The translations under genes were made by a program, and so were the position numbers. 7,146 nt of DNA from an uncultured Treponema sp. (GTDB lineage Bacteria > Spirochaetota > Spirochaetia > Treponematales > Treponemataceae), in the NCBI GenBank assembly GCA_937885235.1, contig CAKZZK010000228.1, positions 1-7,146 on the forward strand. The letters are read 5' to 3'. Numbering within the stretch: the first letter of the stretch is position 1; the number at the start of each line of letters is the position of its first letter. Shown here piece by piece: positions 1 through 4,762 of the stretch. The notes under the pieces were generated by a model. It did no database searches. It was not told the DNA's origin and saw only the letters and a program-made list of their open reading frames with translations.

Positions 1-179
1 TCGTCTGTTTTCCAATGGGTTTATCCCTTGTAGCGACTTTTGAAACTGGCTCTATTGTTAGGACGCAAAAAAAGTTGACACACAAATGAGAGGTGGCACC
101 CCGCGCGGAATAATTGCACCGGGGAGATAGGGAGCGCAGTACCTGTTTGCTTCCTGAAAATACACTTTATATCACTCTC

Positions 180-204
180 GGTAGAAGTTTTTGGTAGAAG
201 TTTT
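180..204. repeat. Direct repeat, two 12-bp copies
   Basis: GGTAGAAGTTTT occurs at 180-191 and again at 193-204, separated by one T, giving a 13-bp period. The end of the second copy runs into AGTTTTAAAA (199-208), which recurs at 261-270. The function is unknown. It could be a protein-binding site or a trace of slipped replication. It is too short and too few in copies to be a CRISPR array. Confidence 0.6.
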
Positions 205-382
205 AAAACCGCTGTTTTTGGTCGCTCTAATAGAAGAAAACCAAAAGACTGAAAAGTAAAAGTTTTAAAATGGATAGTTGTCCTGTAGTTAAAAAAAAAT
301 CACTCGTTTTTGCAAGATTTTTAAAATTTTTTTTTAATTACGCGAGGCTACCGTATAAAAAGATTTACTTTTACCTGATGTG

Positions 383-428
383 TTTATATATTATAATAAA
401 ATATAATTATTTTATTATAATATATAAA
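383..428. repeat. 21-bp perfect AT-only inverted repeat
   Basis: The arm at 383-403 is the exact reverse complement of 408-428, with the four bases TAAT between them. All 46 bases are A or T. As RNA or extruded DNA it would form a long, weak-paired hairpin. There is no G or C in the stem, so it is not a normal intrinsic terminator. Possible roles are a replication or recombination site of a mobile element, a protein-binding palindrome, or a cruciform-prone spacer. None of these is shown by the sequence. Confidence 0.75.
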
Positions 429-432
429 AATA

Positions 433-462
433 TATCATTATTATTTTTAAATAATAATGATA
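433..462. repeat. 14-bp perfect inverted repeat next to the first
   Basis: TATCATTATTATTT (433-446) is the exact reverse complement of 449-462, with TT at the centre. It begins only four bases after the 21-bp palindrome at 383-428, so the two form a pair. Each arm carries one C or G. A 30-bp near-continuous palindrome like this could be a dimer-binding site or part of an unwinding or recombination site. No function can be assigned from sequence alone. Confidence 0.7.
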
Positions 463-510
463 ACCTTGGTAAAAGTTTTGAGGAAAAACAGCCTTGACAA
501 TTCAAGATTT

Positions 511-542
511 AAAAAAAAATCCGCACAAAAAGTGCGGATTTT
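511..542 (-). terminator. Intrinsic terminator of the integrase gene
   Basis: An 11-bp perfect stem (AAAATCCGCAC at 516-526 with GTGCGGATTTT at 532-542) encloses a five-base AAAAA loop. Read on the minus strand, the G/C-rich stem is followed by an uninterrupted T-tract (complement of the A-run at 511-519), the layout of a strong rho-independent terminator. It lies about 85 bases past the integrase stop codon and ends that leftward transcript. The plus-strand side has four T then a G, so it could act weakly in the other direction. Confidence 0.85.
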
Positions 543-627
543 GCGTATTTTTCGGCATCAAAACTCTAAATCTACTGAAAAGTTCTTTGTTTTAAATCGA
601 AAAAACGCTACATCTAGTGTTTTCCTT

Positions 628-1773
628 TTACGGTTTCCCTGTCAATTTCGGTATTTGTGTAAAAAATTTATCAACTACCACCAGCATCGGCTGCACGGTA
701 AGTGCGGCAGCCTCTATTGAGGCCCTTGTGTAATATTCCGTCATTTCCATACTGTTGTGCCCGGCGATTTTCCGTACATCCTCGCCGGAAAGGAACGAGC
801 GCATGTGAGTAATATAGGTGTAACGCAGTGAATGGCAGGTAAGCTTTCTGCCGTTGCTTTTGATGCCCGCCTTCCTGATGGCGCGCCGGATTTCCTGCAA
901 GGCCCTTGCTGCTTTAATGGGTTTGTCATTGATTTTAAAAAGCAAATCGTTATCGGGGCATTTTAAATGCTCGATATAGGCGGTTATTTTCTCGAACACA
1001 AATAAAGGCAGGGGGATAACTCGCCATTTCAAATTTTCATCGCTACCGGTTTTGCAGTAATTTGTGCGGCAGCACTTGTTATCCAGAAAGCCGTCGATCA
1101 CGATAGATCTTGTTTCGCGCATAATCTGGCACGGACGGAAGCCTCTTGTCTCGCCTGACCGCAGACCGGCAGACAAAGTGAGCAAAAAGAAGTAATAAAA
1201 GGCCTCCGTGCTAAAGTTTTCCGCCTGAAGCAACAGAGACAACTCCTCAGGCGTAAAAATGTCACTTTTCTTTGTGTGCCGCCTAAAAGACGGGAGCTTC
1301 TGCTCGTAAATGTTTGCACCGCAATAATTTGCATAACTATACAGCTCGTGTATTACGTGCAGATAAAGGTTTTTCCATGATGCCGACCTGTCTTTCTTTG
1401 CCAGGCAATCAATTATTTTTTTTGTGCTCAGCTCCCGCAGGCTGCAATCCCCAAAATCAGCGACAACATCTCTTAGCAGCCTGGCATACATAAGCTGGGA
1501 GTTAGGCTTTATTTCTCGCCCCAAATCCTTCTGAAGGTTGCTGTATTCAGACCCGGGGATAAACAAGTCTTTTGCAAGGCTTTTAATTCTAAAATCACCT
1601 TTTCCCACTGGTTTTTCAAGCTGGGCTACATACAAAGATGCCTGTTGTTTCGTGCGGCACCCCTTGCAGACCTTGCTCACCTGCTTTCCCGTTTCGGCAT
1701 CGTTGTACCAATAGTACCAGCGCTGCACATTTTTATCACCGGATTTAACCGTCTTCTTGTAGATATGATACAT
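628..1773 (-). CDS. Tyrosine recombinase / integrase
   Basis: A site-specific recombinase that would cut and join DNA at attachment sites through a 3'-phosphotyrosine link. With the start used here it is 381 residues, normal for phage or integrative-element integrases. An N-terminal arm-binding-like segment with aromatic residues and a C-x2-C pair (Cys36, Cys39) spans about 1-55. A SAM-like core-binding helical region spans about 85-150, and the catalytic domain about 172-355. The full catalytic set is visible: Arg205 (AGLRSGE), Lys241 in the beta-hairpin, His314 and Arg317 (CHSLRYTY), His339 (AGHNS) and nucleophile Tyr348 (MTEYYTR). It therefore looks intact. The ATG at 1771-1773 is preferred over an in-frame GTG at 1780-1782 because AAGGGG lies 8 bases upstream of the ATG. 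It is transcribed leftward into a strong terminator. No excisionase or phage gene is visible, so cargo, if any, would lie left of the window. Confidence 0.93.
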   Translation of the reverse strand: MYHIYKKTVKSGDKNVQRWYYWYNDAETGKQVSKVCKGCRTKQQASLYVAQLEKPVGKGDFRIKSLAKDLFIPGSEYSNLQKDLGREIKPNSQLMYARLLRDVVADFGDCSLRELSTKKIIDCLAKKDRSASWKNLYLHVIHELYSYANYCGANIYEQKLPSFRRHTKKSDIFTPEELSLLLQAENFSTEAFYYFFLLTLSAGLRSGETRGFRPCQIMRETRSIVIDGFLDNKCCRTNYCKTGSDENLKWRVIPLPLFVFEKITAYIEHLKCPDNDLLFKINDKPIKAARALQEIRRAIRKAGIKSNGRKLTCHSLRYTYITHMRSFLSGEDVRKIAGHNSMEMTEYYTRASIEAAALTVQPMLVVVDKFFTQIPKLTGKP

Positions 1774-1781
1774 AATACGCA

Positions 1782-1787
1782 CCCCTT
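1782..1787 (-). promoter_or_regulatory. Ribosome binding site of the integrase
   Basis: On the minus strand AAGGGG sits 8 bases before the ATG at 1771-1773. The alternative GTG start at 1780-1782 overlaps this motif, which is why the ATG is chosen. No clear paired -35/-10 promoter could be picked out in the AT-rich 1783-1899 gap. Confidence 0.7.
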
Positions 1788-1790
1788 TTC

Positions 1791-1812
1791 ATTACCATTT
1801 TATTACCATTTT
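1791..1812. repeat. Tandem 11-bp repeat before the integrase
   Basis: ATTACCATTTT is repeated exactly head to tail at 1791-1801 and 1802-1812. On the minus strand this reads AAAATGGTAAT twice, ending just upstream of the integrase ribosome binding site. One helical turn is close to 11 bp, so two copies present the same face of the DNA, as operators and integrase arm-type sites do. The likely roles are integrase autoregulation, an excisionase or repressor site, or part of the attachment region. The role is inferred from position only. Confidence 0.65.
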
Positions 1813-1899
1813 GCCCTGTATAGGCATCTTCAAACTGGTTAAAATCATATATAATAATAAAATAGGAAATGATAGAAAACAAAAGAGAAAAGACTCTCG

Positions 1900-3180
1900 C
1901 TATTTTTCTGTTTCCCCCAAAATCGTAATCTCCACACGCCTGTTCTTTGCCCTGCCCTCGCGGGTGCTGTTGTCTGCAATGGGCTTGCGGCTGCCGTTGC
2001 CTTTGCAGATAAAATGCTCGGCGGGAATGCCGCGCTTGACAAGCTCCTCGGCAATAGTGCGGGCGCGCTGCTCTGAAAGAGCCTGCTCGCTTACCGGGCT
2101 GCCCGTGTCCGCGGTGTGCCCCTCCACAAGGAACTGAGCCTCCCCCGCCTCCTTGAGTACGGCGGCAATGTCGTCAAGGCGCTTGACTTCTCCCGGCAGG
2201 AGTTCTGCACTGTCTGACTTGAACTGGAGGTTCTGCATGGTGAGCCTGAGTCCCTGCTCTGTGTTTTCCACCGCTATGTCCCGCTCCTTTGCAGCGTCCT
2301 TGATGCTCCCCTTTCCCTTAGCAAGCACCGCAGCTTCGTCTGCCGTGACGATGGCAACACGCTGCAGGGCGTTGATGACCTTGCTCTTGTTATACGCGGG
2401 GGGATACTTTGTAAAGAGCGAGATAGTGCCCTTGAACTGTACCGTCCGCCCGTCGGCATAGAGGAAGCTTTCATCCACGGTATCCCGCACGACGATGGCG
2501 TTTCCCGTCGCTTTGCTTATGATGATGGTGGCATCATGCTTGCCCTGTGCAGCCTTCAGCAGGGGATCTCCCGTCGGGTCAGCGGAAGCGGGGCTGTAGC
2601 GGGTTGCCCATTTACCGCTTACAATATACACTTCTTCCCCGTGGTATACATCGTCCCGCACATAGCTGTATTCCACGAGCATGGGGATTTTCGTCTGTAT
2701 GCCCGAATCCAGCGGGTCAACGATGCGTATGCCCTCCGCCCGCCACGTGTCTCCCACGGATATGCGCTGGCTGGGATACGAGGGAAAGCTGCGGAAGCTC
2801 GGGTAGCCGTTATCTTCCAGCATAGAGAGCACACCCTCCGGGCTTATGGAAAAGCGAGAAGCGATTGTCTCCCGAATGCCCTGCCGCACTTCGCGCCGGT
2901 TCCGTTTTGTTTCCTGCACGACATAGAAGCTGCCGTCATAATAGGTGTTTCCGCCTTCACGCCGTTCAGGGGCTATGTAGGACTCGACCTCGCGGCTCGT
3001 AAGCCCCACATAGCTGCCGTTGTCATAGCGGCGCAGGTCTGTTTTCTCCACAAACATATAGCTCCCGTCCCCGTGGTACGAGAGCAAAGTCCCCTCCTCA
3101 GCACGGGCGGGAAAAGAAACTGCGGCTACGATGCAGAATACCGCGATGAGGGCCGCAATACGGGAGATGAAGGATTTCAT
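1900..3180 (-). CDS. Secreted OmpA-domain envelope protein
   Basis: A 426-residue exported protein with a C-terminal OmpA/Pal/MotB-like domain, expected in the periplasm or outer envelope bound to peptidoglycan. Residues 1-27 form a signal peptide: basic start, hydrophobic core, cleavage expected at ARA/EEG. Residues about 28-300 are a beta-rich region with no motif I can name (VGDTWRAEG at 142-150). The OmpA-like domain runs about 311-423, with the NLQFKSDSAELLPGE strand, GHTADTG (354-360), LSEQRA (368-373) and NRRVEI near the end. In the canonical peptidoglycan loop the Asp of GHTD is Ala357 here, with Asp358 next to it, while the partner Arg372 is kept. The layout recalls treponemal OmpA-domain proteins such as T. 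pallidum TP0624, from memory. The ATG at 3178-3180 lacks a Shine-Dalgarno motif. The gene is divergent from ackA and GC-rich. I see no convincing terminator after the stop. Confidence 0.88.
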   Translation of the reverse strand: MKSFISRIAALIAVFCIVAAVSFPARAEEGTLLSYHGDGSYMFVEKTDLRRYDNGSYVGLTSREVESYIAPERREGGNTYYDGSFYVVQETKRNRREVRQGIRETIASRFSISPEGVLSMLEDNGYPSFRSFPSYPSQRISVGDTWRAEGIRIVDPLDSGIQTKIPMLVEYSYVRDDVYHGEEVYIVSGKWATRYSPASADPTGDPLLKAAQGKHDATIIISKATGNAIVVRDTVDESFLYADGRTVQFKGTISLFTKYPPAYNKSKVINALQRVAIVTADEAAVLAKGKGSIKDAAKERDIAVENTEQGLRLTMQNLQFKSDSAELLPGEVKRLDDIAAVLKEAGEAQFLVEGHTADTGSPVSEQALSEQRARTIAEELVKRGIPAEHFICKGNGSRKPIADNSTREGRAKNRRVEITILGETEK

Positions 3181-3184
3181 ATAT

Positions 3185-3190
3185 ACTATA
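3185..3190 (-). promoter_or_regulatory. Possible -10 box of the ompA-like gene
   Basis: TATAGT on the minus strand matches five of six bases of TATAAT and lies only four bases upstream of the ATG of the ompA-like gene. If used, transcription would begin at or near the start codon and the mRNA would be almost leaderless, which fits the missing Shine-Dalgarno motif. No good -35 element is seen at the right distance, so this is a weak call. Confidence 0.3.
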
Positions 3191-3256
3191 ACAAAGAAAT
3201 CTGATTTTTGTTACGCAGGTGTTATTGACACACTACAAGTAAGTCTATGGCACATC

Positions 3257-3285
3257 TTGTACATTTTTAAGAAATCTTCTATTAT
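3257..3285 (+). promoter_or_regulatory. Candidate ackA promoter
   Basis: A -10-like TATTAT (3280-3285, five of six to consensus) is preceded by a 17-base spacer and a poor -35-like TTGTAC (3257-3262). Transcription would start near 3292, leaving a leader of about 30 bases with the ribosome binding site. A perfect TTGACA at 3225-3230 is nearby but has no good -10 partner at 16-18 bases. Confidence 0.4.
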
Positions 3286-3307
3286 ATAGCATTAAATCTA
3301 TCTTTTC

Positions 3308-3312
3308 AGAGG
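3308..3312 (+). promoter_or_regulatory. Ribosome binding site of ackA
   Basis: AGAGG lies 8 bases before the ATG at 3321. A second in-frame ATG is at 3327, but the spacing favours the first. Confidence 0.65.
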
Positions 3313-3320
3313 CATTTTTC

Positions 3321-4658
3321 ATGGCTATGGTAATTTTAACATTGAACTGCGGTTCTTCATCCGCTAAATACCAAGTGTATGACTGGGACAACAAAGAGGT
3401 GCTGGCGAACGGTGTTGTAGAGAGAATCGGCATTGACGGATCGGGCATTACGCACAAGGCAAAGGGGAAAAAGACAGAAATCAAAAGCCCCTGCCCGACA
3501 CACAAAGAGGCAATAGAGCTTATCCTCAAGACAATCACCGATCCAGAGGCTGGCGTCATCAAATCCATGGATGAAATTTCTGCGGTGGGGCACCGCGTGC
3601 TGCACGGCGGCGAAAAGTTCACTAAGTCTGTGCTCATCACCCCCGAAGTGCTTGACGGCTTCCGTGAAGTAGTCGATCTGGGACCGCTCCACATGCCCGC
3701 AAACATCATGGGCATTGAGGCCGCGCAGAAAGTTATGCCGGGCGTTCCCCATGCGGCAATCATGGACACCGCCTGGCACCAGACCATGCCGGAGGAAACG
3801 TTTATGTACGCCATTCCGCGCGACTGGTACACCAAATACGCCGCCCGCCGCTACGGTTTCCACGGCACAAGCTTCCTCTATACGGCAAAGCGTGCCTCCG
3901 TGCTGCTGCACAAAAAGCCGGAGGAAACAAACGTCATCATCTGCCACATTGGCAACGGTTCCTCCATGTGCGCTGTCAAAGACGGCAAGTGCTATGACAC
4001 CACTATGGGAATAACTCCGCTCGAAGGGCTCGTGATGGGCACACGGAGCGGCGACCTTGACCCCGCCCTGCCCTTCTACATTATGCGCAAGACCGGCATG
4101 AGCGCTGATGATATGGACAAGGCGCTGAACAAGCAGTCAGGCTGCCTCGGCATTACGGGCCGTTTCAGCGACAGGCGCGACATTGAGATTGAAGCCGCCA
4201 AAGGCGACAAGCTTTGCCAGCTGTGCATTGAGATGGAAGCGCTGAGAATTAAGAAATACGTGGGAGCCTTTATGGCGGAACTGGGGCGCGTGGATGCCAT
4301 CGTCTTTACCGCAGGCGTGGGCGAGCGCGGACCAATCACCCGCTTCAAGGCGCTCTCTGGTCTTGAAGCTTACGGCATCAAGATTGACGCGCAGAAGAAC
4401 GAGTGGAGCTTTACGGGCAATGCCGAAACCTGCATCTCCGCCGATGACAGCAAGACCAAGATTTTCGTTATCCCCACGGACGAGGAGCTGGTGATGACAG
4501 AGGATGCCTACGCGCTGATGAAGGGTACCTACGACGTGCACACCAATTTCACCTACAGCTTCCAAAATCCCGCCTATGTGAACAAGGCGCGCGAGGAAGG
4601 CTTGAAGGCAGACCTCGTAAAACGCCCGCACATTGCAGACGTCATCGTGCGTCCGTAA
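3321..4658 (+). CDS. ackA: Acetate kinase
   Basis: Cytoplasmic enzyme interconverting acetyl phosphate + ADP and acetate + ATP. In fermentative bacteria it works with phosphotransacetylase to gain ATP from acetyl-CoA. All family signatures are present in order: LTLNCGSSSAKYQVYD (Asn9, first signature), GHRVLHGG with Arg92, PLHMPAN, MDTAWH with Asp149, RRYGFHGTS with His181, CHIGNGSS with His209, MGITPLEGLVMGTRSGD (second signature, Arg242), GRFSDRRDIEIEA, FTAGVGERGP near 329-338, and IPTDEELV with Glu388/389. Residue equivalents follow the Methanosarcina enzyme. At 445 residues it is about 40 longer than the usual 400-410. The excess is a C-terminal extension (about 402-445) that I believe treponemal homologues share. 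The gene looks intact. It stands alone: no pta gene is adjacent. It is divergent from the ompA-like gene and ends in its own hairpin. Confidence 0.97.
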   Translation: MAMVILTLNCGSSSAKYQVYDWDNKEVLANGVVERIGIDGSGITHKAKGKKTEIKSPCPTHKEAIELILKTITDPEAGVIKSMDEISAVGHRVLHGGEKFTKSVLITPEVLDGFREVVDLGPLHMPANIMGIEAAQKVMPGVPHAAIMDTAWHQTMPEETFMYAIPRDWYTKYAARRYGFHGTSFLYTAKRASVLLHKKPEETNVIICHIGNGSSMCAVKDGKCYDTTMGITPLEGLVMGTRSGDLDPALPFYIMRKTGMSADDMDKALNKQSGCLGITGRFSDRRDIEIEAAKGDKLCQLCIEMEALRIKKYVGAFMAELGRVDAIVFTAGVGERGPITRFKALSGLEAYGIKIDAQKNEWSFTGNAETCISADDSKTKIFVIPTDEELVMTEDAYALMKGTYDVHTNFTYSFQNPAYVNKAREEGLKADLVKRPHIADVIVRP

Positions 4659-4661
4659 GAC

Positions 4662-4696
4662 AACAGCCCTGAAGCATTCCGAGCTTCAGGGCTGTT
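4662..4696 (+). terminator. Hairpin after ackA
   Basis: AACAGCCCTGAAGC (4662-4675) pairs perfectly with 4683-4696 around a seven-base loop, a 14-bp G/C-rich stem starting three bases after the ackA stop. Only TT and then ATAG follow, so the U-tract is poor. It may end ackA transcription inefficiently, stabilise the 3' end of the mRNA, or allow read-through into cas3. Confidence 0.7.
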
Positions 4697-4707
4697 ATAG
4701 CACTGCG

Positions 4708-4735
4708 CAGAGTGATAAATTTTTTCAGAGTGATA
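4708..4735 (+). repeat. Direct repeat upstream of cas3
   Basis: CAGAGTGATA occurs at 4708-4717 and 4726-4735, 18 bases apart, in the short gap between the ackA hairpin and cas3. It could be a regulator site for the cas operon or chance. No clear -35/-10 pair was found in this gap. Confidence 0.4.
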
Positions 4736-4749
4736 TTCTATGACACACT

Positions 4750-4753
4750 AGGA
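4750..4753 (+). promoter_or_regulatory. Ribosome binding site of cas3
   Basis: AGGA lies nine bases before the ATG at 4763 and 18 before the ATG at 4772, so it favours the first. It is short, hence the moderate confidence. Confidence 0.5.
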
Positions 4754-4762
4754 TATGATAGA

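Larger units (their letters stand above)
1..627. other. Gene-free left flank, AT-rich, with hairpins
   Basis: I see no convincing gene in this stretch. Positions 1-170 have ordinary composition with a GC-rich patch around 90-140. A run of A and T then dominates from about 270 to 480. Frames that stay open here (for example 270-497 on the plus strand) translate to low-complexity Phe/Tyr/Ile/Asn/Lys strings and have no ribosome binding site. What the stretch does hold is a short direct repeat (180-204), two perfect palindromes (383-428, 433-462) and a strong terminator (511-542), each listed separately. No tRNA-like arm sequence and no repeat-spacer array was seen. The position next to the 3' end of an integrase suggests it is inside or at the edge of an integrated element, which is inference. 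Confidence 0.6.

Noticed and set aside
86..107. T-box-like motif GAGGTGGCACCCCGCG
   Set aside because: It resembles the T-box consensus but has extra C bases, no visible specifier stem or terminator pairing, and no plus-strand gene follows. T-boxes are also rare in spirochaetes.
1..130. Minus-strand open frame reading off the left edge, thought of as an insertion-sequence end
   Set aside because: About 40 codons stay open, but no transposase motif or inverted terminal repeat can be recognised.
270..497. 75-codon plus-strand frame
   Set aside because: It is a low-complexity translation of the AT tract across both palindromes, with no ribosome binding site and no recognisable domain.
457..720. 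87-codon plus-strand frame
   Set aside because: It runs through the terminator hairpin and into the opposite strand of the integrase 3' end, and the protein is unlike any family I know.
1845..1899. Terminator for the ompA-like gene
   Set aside because: Only a four-pair GAGA/TCTC stem could be found after the stop codon, too weak to call.
2536..3204. 222-codon plus-strand frame opposite the ompA-like gene
   Set aside because: It is antisense to a gene with a signal peptide and a clear OmpA domain; the frame is open because of the high GC codon pattern on the other strand.
4712..4762. GTG start for cas3 giving 17 extra residues
   Set aside because: It has no ribosome binding site, and the added residues do not belong to the HD domain, which in the family begins a few residues before the IAH segment.
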